This document shows, piece by piece, positions 8,470 through 15,811 of a DNA stretch of 37,863 nucleotides. This stretch comes from Dehalococcoidia bacterium (GTDB taxonomy: Bacteria; Chloroflexota; Dehalococcoidia; Dehalococcoidales; Fen-1064). The stretch covers positions 1 to 37,863 of the forward strand of contig JAUYDN010000240.1 of NCBI GenBank assembly GCA_030691775.1, written 5' to 3'. The stretch's first letter is position 1, and the number at the start of each line of letters is the position of its first letter. The position numbers and the translations under genes were made by a program. The notes beneath the pieces are model-generated. The model made no database searches and was not told where the DNA came from. It saw only the letters and a program-made list of their open reading frames with translations.

Positions 8470-8583
8470 TGTCATTCTGAGTCCCGATGCTTCGGTACGA
8501 AGCATCGGGAGAACGAAGAATCTCCAGCACCTACTCAGTAGGCACGGAGACCCTCCCCCGACAGGTCGGGGCTCAGGTTGACA
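8470..8583. repeat. Palindromic element, TGTCATTCTG family, imperfect ends
   Basis: It begins TGTCATTCTGAG (8470) and ends CTCAGGTTGACA (8572-8583), imperfect inverted ends. Inside is a perfect 12-bp hairpin, CCCGATGCTTCG (8483-8494) with its complement at 8498-8509, and GAAGAATCTC as in the copies at 12244 and 19164. Confidence 0.7.
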
Positions 8584-8641
8584 AGGATACATTGGAGTTT
8601 TAGTGCAAAGCCCAAATGGGGGACAAGAGGGGGTTTTTGAC

Positions 8642-9289
8642 GTGTTACTCAACATCTACGAACGCCTTTTTGCCCTCTACGGTCCCCAGCACTGGTGGCC
8701 CGGTGATTCTCCCTTCGAGGTAATGGTCGGCGCAATACTGACGCAATCAGCCGCGTGGCAGAACGTGGAAAAAGCCATCCGCAACCTGAAAACAGCCGGC
8801 ACACTTTCCCCACAAGCCCTGAGTCAGTTACCTGTTGAAGAAATCGCCCGGCTCATCTATCCGAGCGGCTACTACAATGCCAAGGCGCGCAAGCTCAAGG
8901 CGCTGGTAGAGTGGCTGGGAGAGGCGTGCGGTGATGACATTGGTAAACTCTCGGGGATAGAAACTGATGAACTGCGGAGGCAACTGCTTGCCGTCCACGG
9001 GGTGGGACCGGAAACCGCCGATTCCATCCTGCTTTACGCTCTCGGTAAGCCCGTATTTGTAATCGATGCCTACACCCGGCGCATCATGTTCCGGCTCGGG
9101 CTGGTGGGAGAAAAAACCAGCTACGAAAAGCTACAGAAATTGTTCATGGACAATCTTCAACCGGACGTACAGTCGTTCAACGAATACCATGCCCTGCTCG
9201 TCCGGCTGGGGAAGACGGTCTGCCGCAAGCAACCCCTGTGCCGGGAGTGCCCTTTGTTTGACATCTGCCCATCCAATGAGGCAAGATAG
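8642..9289 (+). CDS. Endonuclease III-family DNA glycosylase (HhH-GPD, COG2231-like)
   Basis: A helix-hairpin-helix GPD base-excision glycosylase of about 215 residues. The opening LLNIYERLFALYGPQHWWPG and GAILTQSAAWQNVEKAI are typical of the endonuclease III-related group that includes MagIII. The hairpin is HGVGPETAD. The catalytic Asp is in VFVIDAYTRR, but the lysine that gives Nth its lyase activity is Glu here, implying a monofunctional glycosylase. Four cysteines (C-x5-C-x2-C-x5-C) near the C-terminus should hold a [4Fe-4S] cluster. I start at GTG 8642 because a GAGGGGG site lies 8 bases upstream and the family begins there; an in-frame GTG at 8603 is the alternative. A phosphoesterase gene follows after 7 bases. 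Confidence 0.87.
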   Translation: MLLNIYERLFALYGPQHWWPGDSPFEVMVGAILTQSAAWQNVEKAIRNLKTAGTLSPQALSQLPVEEIARLIYPSGYYNAKARKLKALVEWLGEACGDDIGKLSGIETDELRRQLLAVHGVGPETADSILLYALGKPVFVIDAYTRRIMFRLGLVGEKTSYEKLQKLFMDNLQPDVQSFNEYHALLVRLGKTVCRKQPLCRECPLFDICPSNEAR

Positions 9290-9296
9290 GATAATA

Positions 9297-9833
9297 ATGT
9301 TTATCGGTCTCGTCTCGGATACACACATCGCCTGGCCTGAGCAGTCCTGGCCCCCTCAAATCAAAGAAAAACTCCGCGGAGTCGACCTGATTCTCCACGC
9401 GGGTGATATCTGGATTTCCTGGGTTCTCGATGAGCTATCCACCATCGCGCCGGTGCTTGCCGCCCAAGGCGATGATGACATGGAAGCGGACATCGGCAAC
9501 GACCCGCGTATTGTCAAGCGGCAAGTCCTCTCCTACGAGGGCGTCAACCTGTGGGTCCAGCATATCAAGCCGCGCTACGGACAAATTAACCCGGCATATC
9601 AGGTGAACTATTACACAACCCAGAACCGGCAAGCACCCACCGAACCAGCGGAGGTGCCGGATGTGGTTGTGTTCGGGCACAGCCATTTCGCGGAAATCGA
9701 AGACTTCAAAGGCATCACCCTCATCAATCCGGGCAGTCCCACCCTGCCTCAATATCTCCCCAGGCTGGGAACGGTTGGTTTGCTCACCCTGAAAGACGGC
9801 AAAGTAGACGCCAGACTGATTCCGCTGGAATAG
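9297..9833 (+). CDS. YfcE/MJ0936-type metallophosphoesterase
   Basis: A 178-residue calcineurin-like phosphoesterase of the small bacterial/archaeal YfcE group. Metal ligands are seen in GLVSDTH, HAGDIW, GDDD (in place of the usual GNCD) and GHSH, with INPGSP near the C-terminus. These enzymes cleave phosphodiesters using two metals; the physiological substrate is usually unknown. The ATG lies 7 bases after the glycosylase stop codon, so the genes are co-transcribed. Function in DNA repair is not implied by the pairing alone. Confidence 0.87.
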   Translation: MFIGLVSDTHIAWPEQSWPPQIKEKLRGVDLILHAGDIWISWVLDELSTIAPVLAAQGDDDMEADIGNDPRIVKRQVLSYEGVNLWVQHIKPRYGQINPAYQVNYYTTQNRQAPTEPAEVPDVVVFGHSHFAEIEDFKGITLINPGSPTLPQYLPRLGTVGLLTLKDGKVDARLIPLE

Positions 9834-9837
9834 TTTT

Positions 9838-9941
9838 CAGTTTACAGTCAACAGCTCACAGTTTCCAGAAGCTCTCTGGTTGTTTTCTACTGATAACTTA
9901 TTACTGTTTACTATTTACTGATGACTGTCTACTATCTACTG
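9838..9941. repeat. Heptanucleotide-period degenerate tandem repeats
   Basis: Two blocks of 7-base units: 9838-9872 (CAGTTTA, CAGTCAA, CAGCTCA and so on) and 9890-9941 (CTGATAA, CTTATTA, CTGTTTA, CTATTTA, CTGATGA, CTGTCTA, CTATCTA). The first two bases of each unit are nearly constant and the rest vary. The same 7-base rhythm recurs in at least seven other spacers of this window. Confidence 0.75.
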
Positions 9942-9987
9942 CCCTCCCCCCTTGCACAAACACCCCGAATCAAGTAAAGTCACTGGT

Positions 9988-11343
9988 ATGGAAAAATCGC
10001 GTACCGTTTTTGTTTGTGAGTGCGGCTACCGCAGTGTCTTCGAGCTGGGGCGCTGTCCCCAGTGCCACCAATGGCATAAATTTACCCGGCAGGTAGAAAT
10101 AGAACCCACATCGCCGGCACGACCGCGCACCTCTACAAGTGGTCCTGAAGAGCTTTCACAGGTCAGTCTCCAGGCCGCCGAACGCTTTCCCGTAGCGATG
10201 TCCGAGTTCAACCGCGTGCTCGGCGGCGGGATTGTACCCGGTTCACTGGTGCTTATCGGTGGGGAGCCGGGGATTGGCAAATCGACTCTGCTTTTACAGG
10301 TCGCGGCGCTTGTGGCGCAGGCGCGGGGTAATGTCGTTTACGTTTCCGGGGAAGAGACCGCCGCCCAGATTAAACTGCGCGCCAACCGGCTCGGCGTCCG
10401 CGGTGAAAGTCTTTACCTGCTCTCCGAGACCGATATCGCCGCGATGCTGGAACACATGGAAAGCATGGAGCCGGGCTTGCTCATTATCGATTCTATCCAG
10501 ACCACCCATACCCCGGAAGATGACGGCGCGCCAGGTTCTATTACCCAGGTGCGTGAATCGGCGCAGAGACTAATGCGCTGGGCAAAGTCGACAGGCGTGC
10601 CGGTATTCATCACGGGACATGTTACCAAAGAGGGTAATATCGCCGGTCCCCGTATGCTCGAGCATATCGTCGATGTCGTTCTCTACCTGGAGGGCGAACA
10701 GTTCAGTGCCTATCGCTTGCTTCGCTGTGTCAAGAACCGCTTCGGCTCCACCAACGAGGTTGGCATATTCGAAATGAAAGAGAAGGGGCTAATCGAGGTG
10801 GAGAACCCCTCGAAGGCATTTATTTCGCAAAGGGAAGGGGGGCTGGTTGGTTCGGTGGTGGTACCGGTGATTGAAGGGAGCCGCCCTCTTCTCGTGGAAA
10901 TCCAGGCGCTTACCAACCCGACGAGCTTCGGGATGCCGCGCCGCACTGCCAACGGCGTTGATTTCAACCGTCTGCTGATGATTATTGCCGTGTTGCAGAG
11001 ACGGTTAGGCTTAAAGCTGGGCAACCAGGACGTGATGGTGAACGTCACCGGCGGGCTGAAGATTGACGAGCCGGCGGCAGACCTGGGCATTGCCCTGGCA
11101 ATTGCCTCGAGCTGTCAGGATGCGCCTGTGGATGTGGGGCTGGTGGCGGTAGGTGAGATTGGTTTGAGCGGCGAACTGCGGTCGGTGGCACAGATAGACA
11201 GGCGGGTGACGGAAGCGGCGCGGATGGGCTTCACACGATGCCTGGTGCCTTCGGCGGGAGAAAAAGTCACAGCCCCGAAGGGCATTGAAGTCAACGCGGT
11301 GAGCAGTGTGCGGGGGGCGGTGGAGCAGGGGTTGAAGAAATAA
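9988..11343 (+). CDS. radA: DNA repair protein RadA (Sms)
   Basis: A 451-residue RecA-like recombination helicase that processes branched DNA intermediates. It shows, in order, the N-terminal C4 zinc finger (C10, C12, C23, C26), the Walker A GEPGIGKST near residues 92-100, the RadA-specific KNRFG motif near 245, and a C-terminal Lon/S16-like domain (DLGIALAIASS) lacking the protease dyad context. The ATG at 9988 is chosen because the zinc finger then starts at its usual place; an upstream in-frame TTG at 9952 adds 12 non-conserved residues. No strong Shine-Dalgarno is visible. Confidence 0.95.
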   Translation: MEKSRTVFVCECGYRSVFELGRCPQCHQWHKFTRQVEIEPTSPARPRTSTSGPEELSQVSLQAAERFPVAMSEFNRVLGGGIVPGSLVLIGGEPGIGKSTLLLQVAALVAQARGNVVYVSGEETAAQIKLRANRLGVRGESLYLLSETDIAAMLEHMESMEPGLLIIDSIQTTHTPEDDGAPGSITQVRESAQRLMRWAKSTGVPVFITGHVTKEGNIAGPRMLEHIVDVVLYLEGEQFSAYRLLRCVKNRFGSTNEVGIFEMKEKGLIEVENPSKAFISQREGGLVGSVVVPVIEGSRPLLVEIQALTNPTSFGMPRRTANGVDFNRLLMIIAVLQRRLGLKLGNQDVMVNVTGGLKIDEPAADLGIALAIASSCQDAPVDVGLVAVGEIGLSGELRSVAQIDRRVTEAARMGFTRCLVPSAGEKVTAPKGIEVNAVSSVRGAVEQGLKK

Positions 11344-11375
11344 ACTACCCTACGCACGTAACTGGTGAAGGAATC

Positions 11376-11567
11376 TCACTGCCGCTCCAGCACGAAATCA
11401 TAGTTGGAGATATTCTGCGATTGCCACAACCTTTCGTTATCGGTCAGGTCGCCAGGGACGGTCTGCAAACAGGAAGTGAGCGTGAGGAAAAGACCAGCCA
11501 GCGCCACAGTAAAACACGCTAGCCGGCGGGTTATTTTGCCGGGTGCCTCGCGGTTGCCCTGGTCCAT
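11376..11567 (-). CDS. Tiny putative lipoprotein (truncated DUF6174-like?)
   Basis: A 63-residue product with a basic N-terminus, a hydrophobic run and a lipobox-like LTSC near residue 33, then WQSQNISNYDFVLERQ before the stop. That last stretch resembles the start of DUF6174-type lipoproteins, which continue with a Cys-rich segment, so this may be a truncated remnant. The start ATG lies within the 3' end of queF and is preceded by AAGGAG/AGGGG, so translational coupling is plausible. Family assignment is from memory and weak. Confidence 0.5.
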   Translation of the reverse strand: MDQGNREAPGKITRRLACFTVALAGLFLTLTSCLQTVPGDLTDNERLWQSQNISNYDFVLERQ

Positions 11568-11932
11568 ATCCCACCCCTCTCCTTGTAGTCGGCGGTTACG
11601 GCCATAGACACAGGCTTGATGAGCTTGACGAGGTCTTTGAGGATACGGTTAACGGCGTGCTCCTGGATGATGCCCACATTGCGGAAAGAGAGCAGGTAGT
11701 ATTTCAGCGATTTCAGCTCGACGAGCTTTTTGCCGGGGACGTAGCTGATGGTCAGCGTGCCGAAGTCCGGCAAGCCGCTCCACGGACAGACGCAGGTGAA
11801 CTCGTCTGTCTCATAAAGCACTTCGGTATCGGTACCTGCGTAATCGAACGGTATTACCTCCAGGATAGCGACATCGATGGCATCCTCACCCTGGATATCG
11901 AAGCGTTTGCTGGCGTACTTATCTTCGGGCAT
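11531..11932 (-). CDS. queF: NADPH-dependent preQ0 reductase QueF (7-cyano-7-deazaguanine reductase)
   Basis: A 133-residue unimodular QueF that reduces the nitrile of preQ0 to preQ1 in queuosine biosynthesis. The catalytic Cys49 is in CVCPWSG and the catalytic Asp56 in LPDFGT. The family signature ELKSLKYYLLSFRN follows near residue 72. The start at 11932 matches the family N-terminus; no Shine-Dalgarno is visible, and the best promoter places transcription only a few bases upstream, so the message may be nearly leaderless. No other queuosine gene is in the window. The small lipoprotein ORF overlaps its 3' end. Confidence 0.92.
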   Translation of the reverse strand: MPEDKYASKRFDIQGEDAIDVAILEVIPFDYAGTDTEVLYETDEFTCVCPWSGLPDFGTLTISYVPGKKLVELKSLKYYLLSFRNVGIIQEHAVNRILKDLVKLIKPVSMAVTADYKERGGIWTRATARHPAK

Positions 11933-11941
11933 GGTAGTTTC

Positions 11942-11970
11942 ATAATAGAGGACAAAACGACAAGTATCAA
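11942..11970 (-). promoter_or_regulatory. Candidate queF promoter, near-leaderless geometry
   Basis: TTGATA (11965-11970) and TATTAT (11942-11947) on the minus strand are 17 bases apart. The -10 ends 9 bases before the ATG, leaving a leader of only a few bases. Confidence 0.45.
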
Positions 11971-12080
11971 GTAACAAGCGTCAATTAAAAAATTACGGTG
12001 TTCTACTATAAAGACCCCCAGGAACACAATTGCCCAATAGAGATTCGTCGCGCTTCGCTCGTGATGACAGTAGGAAGAGA

Positions 12081-12207
12081 TGTCATTCCCGGCCCCGCAA
12101 CTAGTGCGGGGCAGGCTTTGAACGGGAATCTACATACATCCTTCTACTTCTGGATTCCAGCCGGAGTTTACCCCGTACTCTGATACGGGGCTGGAATCGG
12201 TCATGCC
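12081..12207. repeat. TGTCATTCCCG-family nested hairpin repeat
   Basis: It starts TGTCATTCCCG, contains CCCCGCA/TGCGGGG, then ATTCCAGC and its complement enclosing CCCCGTA/TACGGGG, and ends near GGTCATG. The right end is degenerate. It parallels the copy at 7440-7536. Confidence 0.65.
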
Positions 12208-12243
12208 GATTACATCGGCACCACGAAATATAAAAATCGGGGT

Positions 12244-12396
12244 TGTCATTCTGGAGCCCTTCATAATCGCTCAGGGTAAACTCCGCGAAGAATCTCAGAG
12301 AGGGGTAGGCGACCCCATGATTCAACTCCCCTCCTCCAGATTCTTCGTCGTCCCGATAAGGAATAAAGGAATTATCGGGACTTCTCCAGAATGACA
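12244..12396. repeat. TGTCATTCTGGAG element with perfect 13-bp inverted ends
   Basis: The ends TGTCATTCTGGAG (12244-12256) and CTCCAGAATGACA (12384-12396) are exact complements. Internally GAAGAATCTC and AGATTCTTCG form a second inverted pair. The 153-bp length and inverted ends recall a MITE, but no encoded protein is present. Confidence 0.75.
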
Positions 12397-12476
12397 ATGA
12401 ACGGTATTTTCATAGTAATGACAAACTGTGGATGGAGCGAGCTTTCCATGATAATAGCAATTGTATGACCCCCATC

Positions 12477-12506
12477 AAAAGAAAAGGGGAGCGTTTTCCG
12501 CTCCCC
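12477..12506 (-). terminator. Intrinsic terminator of the ribosomal locus after rpsI
   Basis: On the minus strand GGGGAGCG, loop GAAAA, CGCTCCCC is followed by TTTTCTTTT. It is an 8-bp perfect GC-rich stem with a U-tract, about 130 bases past the rpsI stop codon. Confidence 0.88.
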
Positions 12507-12543
12507 CGTCTTTCGTTTGTTCTATTTTATGTTTAGTTATTGT

Positions 12544-12578
12544 TTCGGATTTCGATATTGGTGATTCGGATTTCGTGC
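12544..12578. repeat. Heptad repeat block (TTCGGAT type)
   Basis: Five consecutive 7-base units: TTCGGAT, TTCGATA, TTGGTGA, TTCGGAT, TTCGTGC. It lies between rpsI and its terminator. Confidence 0.65.
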
Positions 12579-12633
12579 CACACACGGAACGCGCTGGCGT
12601 TATGACCCGAAAGAGATAAAAACCCAGCCTTGC

Positions 12634-13026
12634 CTAACGCTTCGTATATTGCGGTGCCTTGCGGGCTTTTCTCAATCCAGCCTTCTTGCGCTCCTTGGCG
12701 CGCGAATCACGGGTCAATAGTCCGCTCTGGCGCAGTTTCAGTTTGTTCTCCTCGTTTGCCTGCAGGAGGGCACGCGCGATGCCATGAGAAATAGCCGCCG
12801 CCCAGCCGGTACTGCCACCCCCCGTCACATTCGCCACAACGTTATACTTGTTCAAGCTATCTGTCACGATAAGGGGCTTGGTGATTGTTTTGCGGTACTC
12901 GATACGCGTGAAAAGCTCTTCATAAGGTGTGCCGTTGATAACAATCACTCCCTTGCCTGCCAGAAGCCTTACGCGTGCAACCGCTGTCTTGCGCCTGCCA
13001 GTCCCGTAAAAATAATGTTCCTCCAA
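12634..13026 (-). CDS. rpsI: 30S ribosomal protein S9 (uS9)
   Basis: About 130 residues. YFYGTGRRKTAVARVRLLAG opens the protein, and the C-terminal LRKARKAPQYTKR is the canonical tail whose last residues contact P-site tRNA. I take the TTG at 13026 as start because AGGGAGG lies 5 bases upstream and this gives the normal N-terminal length; an upstream in-frame TTG (13047) would include the ribosome site itself. Last gene of the minus-strand locus, downstream of rplM with an 81-base spacer. Confidence 0.95.
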   Translation of the reverse strand: MEEHYFYGTGRRKTAVARVRLLAGKGVIVINGTPYEELFTRIEYRKTITKPLIVTDSLNKYNVVANVTGGGSTGWAAAISHGIARALLQANEENKLKLRQSGLLTRDSRAKERKKAGLRKARKAPQYTKR

Positions 13027-13060
13027 GGAATCCTCCCTTTTTAGCAAACTGCCGGTAATG

Positions 13061-13121
13061 AGTTAACAGTTAACAGTTTTTGGTTATTCGATATTAGGTA
13101 TTCGATATTAGACATTAGATA
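13061..13121. repeat. Heptad repeat block between rplM and rpsI
   Basis: AGTTAAC twice (13061-13074), then TTCGATA, TTAGGTA, TTCGATA, TTAGACA, TTAGATA (13087-13121). The last two units overlap the stop and final codons of rplM, so the repeat encodes the very C-terminus of L13. Confidence 0.7.
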
Positions 13122-13527
13122 TTTTCTTCGGATAGGGATGGTCCGCGCCGGCAAAAATCCGGAGCCTTTTCATCATGCTGGCATTCAACCGGTTCCGTGG
13201 CAACATGCCCTTGACCGCATGCTCGATAACACGCTCCGGAGTCTGTTCCATTTGCTTTTCCAGGCTCACCTGCTTGAGGCCGCCCGGGTACTGCGAATGC
13301 CGGTAGTACATCTTCTGCACCGCTTTTTTGCCGGTGAAGCGTACCTTGCCCGCGTTGATAATCACTACAAAATCACCGACATCCATATTGCGGACGAACA
13401 TCGGCTTGTGTTTGCCGGAAAGCAGTGTGGCGGCACGGGTCGCCACTTTACCCAGGATTTCATCTCCGGCATCGATTACATGCCATTCACGTTTGATATC
13501 GCTTGCTTTGACACTATAGGTTTTCAT
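13108..13527 (-). CDS. rplM: 50S ribosomal protein L13 (uL13)
   Basis: 139 residues, near the family norm of about 142. WHVIDAGDEILGKVATRAATLL is the conserved N-terminal region and EHAVKGMLPRNRL the conserved C-terminal signature. L13 is an early-assembly protein of the large subunit. The ATG shares one base with the truA stop codon (TAATG), so translation is coupled. Its last codons lie in a heptad repeat, giving the unusual ending KKISNV. Confidence 0.96.
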   Translation of the reverse strand: MKTYSVKASDIKREWHVIDAGDEILGKVATRAATLLSGKHKPMFVRNMDVGDFVVIINAGKVRFTGKKAVQKMYYRHSQYPGGLKQVSLEKQMEQTPERVIEHAVKGMLPRNRLNASMMKRLRIFAGADHPYPKKISNV

Positions 13528-14345
13528 TATCTCATTTCCTCAATTGCACAGGGGTAGTTTACCCGCACCAGGCAGAGTCCACAGGCAGGCAGGAGCGGTC
13601 CCGCCAGACCGGGTTGTTTTGCATCCAGCAGTTGGGAGAACTCTTCCAGGCTCATTTTACTCAGCCCCACCTGCACCAGCGCTCCCGCCATACTGCGTAC
13701 CTGATGACGCAGGAAGGCATTTGCCGTGAAACTTAAAACAACTGAATCGTAATTCTTCACAACACCTGCCTCATGCAAATGACGGGTGGTACTCTTCTCC
13801 GGTTCACCACTAAGCTCGCTGGCGAAGGATGCGAAATCGTGCAGACCTACCAGTATCTTGCTGGCACGGTCCATCACCCCGATATCGAGAACAGCCGGTA
13901 CACGGTGGGCAAACCGCGCTGTCAAAGGTGAGCGTGTGGCACGGTTAAGAACCGTGTAGGTATACTCGCGGCTGACTGCCATCCGCCGGGGGTCGAAGGA
14001 AAGCGCCGCCCGGTGTGCGGAGAGCACGGCGATGTCATCCGGGAGGTGGTGGTTTAATCCGTGGACATAAGCCTCCAGAGTTAGCGCCGAAGTGGTTTTA
14101 AAGCTTACCACCTGACCGCGGGCATGAACGCCGGCATCGGTGCGGCTGGCTAATGCCACCCGGACCTGCTCACCCGTCAGGTTTTCCAACGCCTTTTCCA
14201 GTTCCGATTGGATGGTAGGCAAGTCTGCCTGAAGCTGACTGCCGTAATAGGCGGTGCCATCATACTCGACCACGAGCGCGATACGCGTGGTTAAAGCCAC
14301 ATCCGCTTCTTTGCCTATTCCGGGTTGTACCATAGCGCCGAGCAT
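13527..14345 (-). CDS. truA: tRNA pseudouridine(38-40) synthase TruA
   Basis: A 272-residue pseudouridine synthase that modifies positions 38-40 of the tRNA anticodon arm. The catalytic Asp70 is in SRTDAGVHARGQ. The N-terminal VEYDGTAYYGSQLQ is conserved, except that the usual Trp of GWQ is Ser. FLRHQVRSMAGALVQVG is the C-terminal signature. One-base TAATG overlaps join it to rplQ upstream and rplM downstream. An alternative ATG lies 12 bases in. Confidence 0.95.
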   Translation of the reverse strand: MLGAMVQPGIGKEADVALTTRIALVVEYDGTAYYGSQLQADLPTIQSELEKALENLTGEQVRVALASRTDAGVHARGQVVSFKTTSALTLEAYVHGLNHHLPDDIAVLSAHRAALSFDPRRMAVSREYTYTVLNRATRSPLTARFAHRVPAVLDIGVMDRASKILVGLHDFASFASELSGEPEKSTTRHLHEAGVVKNYDSVVLSFTANAFLRHQVRSMAGALVQVGLSKMSLEEFSQLLDAKQPGLAGPLLPACGLCLVRVNYPCAIEEMR

Positions 14346-14701
14346 TATTTCACCAGCTCCAGTTGTACCATTGGGGCGCCATCGCCCTGCCGCTGTCCGA
14401 GTTTAACCAGCCGGGTATACCCGCCCTTGCGCTCTGCATAGCGGGTCGCCAGCTCGTCGAATACCTTAGCCGCCACCTTCTCATCGAAGATAACGGAGAG
14501 TGCCCGACGGCGGGCGGGGACGCCACCCTTCTTACCCAGGGTAATCATTTTTTCCGCCAGACCGCGCACCCCTTTGGCTTTGGCTTCCGTTGTTTTAATG
14601 TGTTCGTGATTCAGGAGGTCGGTGACCAGGTTACGGTCGAGCGCCTTGCGGTACCCTGACGACCTCGATAATCTTCTACCGTGTAGTAGTTTCTTTCCCA
14701 T
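14345..14701 (-). CDS. rplQ: 50S ribosomal protein L17 (bL17)
   Basis: 118 residues, the normal bacterial length. The opening is GKKLLHGRRLSRSSGYRKAL, followed by the LVTDLLNHEHIKTTEAKAK signature. It binds 23S rRNA at the large subunit surface near the tunnel exit. It follows rpoA in the usual alpha-operon order, across a 94-base spacer that carries heptad repeats, and shares one base with truA. Confidence 0.96.
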   Translation of the reverse strand: MGKKLLHGRRLSRSSGYRKALDRNLVTDLLNHEHIKTTEAKAKGVRGLAEKMITLGKKGGVPARRRALSVIFDEKVAAKVFDELATRYAERKGGYTRLVKLGQRQGDGAPMVQLELVK

Positions 14702-14721
14702 ATTCCACCTTAAGTAATTGG

Positions 14722-14791
14722 CAGTTAGCCTTCAGCTTTCAGCAGTCAGAGATTATTTGATTACCGATAGCTGACGGCTAGCAGACGATAA
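14722..14791. repeat. Heptad repeat blocks between rpoA and rplQ
   Basis: Units CAGTTAG, CCTTCAG, CTTTCAG, CAGTCAG (14722-14749) and CCGATAG, CTGACGG, CTAGCAG, ACGATAA (14764-14791). They fill most of this spacer. Confidence 0.6.
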
Positions 14792-14795
14792 CTTT

Positions 14796-15800
14796 TTATA
14801 CTACTTCTGACCCGGGACCGGGTGTTTCACTCTCACCGGCGACCGGCGTAGCTTCAAGGTCTTCACCCTGCCTGTCTGGAGACCTCAGTGTAAAGCCGAG
14901 CTCACTCAGCCGTTCTTCGAGCTCCTGAAGTGATTTGATACCAAAGTTCCGCAGTGTCATCAACCCTTTTTCTCCCTTGCTGATGACCTCGCCAACGGTG
15001 GCGATGTTCCCCCGGCGCAGGCAGTTCATGGTGCGGACGGAGAGATTAAGCTGTTCAACAGGCATGTTGAACAGCTCCTGCGGAATAGCCAGTCCAACCG
15101 CTTCTTTTTCGGCCCTGATTTCTGTCATCTTGCCGTAGCTAGCGAAGGGAGTTAAAAGGTCCATGAGTATCGTGGCGCTCTTACTGAGTGCGTCCGATGG
15201 TTCCAAGGTGCCATCCGTCCAGATTTCCAGGTAGAGCCTTTCCAGGCTCGTCTCCCGGCCGACATGCACCGGCTCGATAATGAAGTTTACCTTGCGGGTC
15301 GGCGTGAAAATAGCATCGATGGGAATCACTCCGACCGGTAAGTTGTCTGTTGACTCTGCCTGCTTAAATCCGATACCGAGCTCGACATCTAACTCAGCGT
15401 AAAGTCGCGCGTCCGCGGAATCCATCGTCGCCAGGTAAAGTTCAGGATTAACGATTTCAAAGTCAGCGGACGGTTTTATATCTGCCGCAGTTACTATTCC
15501 CTCACCGGCGATATCCAGGATGAGTTTTCCAGGACGGTCGGTGAGCGTCTTGATACGGATAGCTTTTACGTTGAGCAGGAACTCGATGACGTCTTCTTTC
15601 GCGTGGGGGATAGAGGAGAACTCGTGATGAACGCCATCGATTTTCACGCGGGCAACCGCCGCTCCAGGCAGATAGCCCAGCATAACGCGCCGTAATGAGT
15701 TTCCGAGCGTAACCCCGAACCCCTTCTCGAGCGGTTCAGCCATGAAACGCCCGAAGTTTTCCCGGCTTTCAACTAACTGAATTTTAGGTATTGCCGACAA
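14796..15800 (-). CDS. rpoA: DNA-directed RNA polymerase subunit alpha
   Basis: 334 residues. The N-terminal assembly domain carries EKGFGVTLGNSLRRVMLGYLPG near residues 24-45. The C-terminal domain (about 245-310), with LNLSVRTMNCLRRGNIATVGE and MTLRNFGIKSLQELEERL, binds UP elements and activators. A 20-residue acidic/Pro tail ends the protein. The start is TTG at 15800, preceded by GGAGG 6 bases upstream. Within the alpha operon after rpsD. Confidence 0.97.
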   Translation of the reverse strand: MSAIPKIQLVESRENFGRFMAEPLEKGFGVTLGNSLRRVMLGYLPGAAVARVKIDGVHHEFSSIPHAKEDVIEFLLNVKAIRIKTLTDRPGKLILDIAGEGIVTAADIKPSADFEIVNPELYLATMDSADARLYAELDVELGIGFKQAESTDNLPVGVIPIDAIFTPTRKVNFIIEPVHVGRETSLERLYLEIWTDGTLEPSDALSKSATILMDLLTPFASYGKMTEIRAEKEAVGLAIPQELFNMPVEQLNLSVRTMNCLRRGNIATVGEVISKGEKGLMTLRNFGIKSLQELEERLSELGFTLRSPDRQGEDLEATPVAGESETPGPGSEVV

Positions 15801-15811
15801 TCCCTGCCTCC

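Larger units (their letters stand above)
11933..12633. other. Long non-coding gap between rpsI and queF
   Basis: Besides the queF promoter this 701-base gap carries two palindromic elements (12081 and 12244), the rpsI terminator (12477-12506) and a 7-base-period block (12544-12578). I see no gene. Confidence 0.7.

Noticed and set aside
11933..12000. Possible preQ1 riboswitch upstream of queF
   Set aside because: No preQ1-type stem with A-rich tail could be drawn, and the inferred leader is only a few bases.
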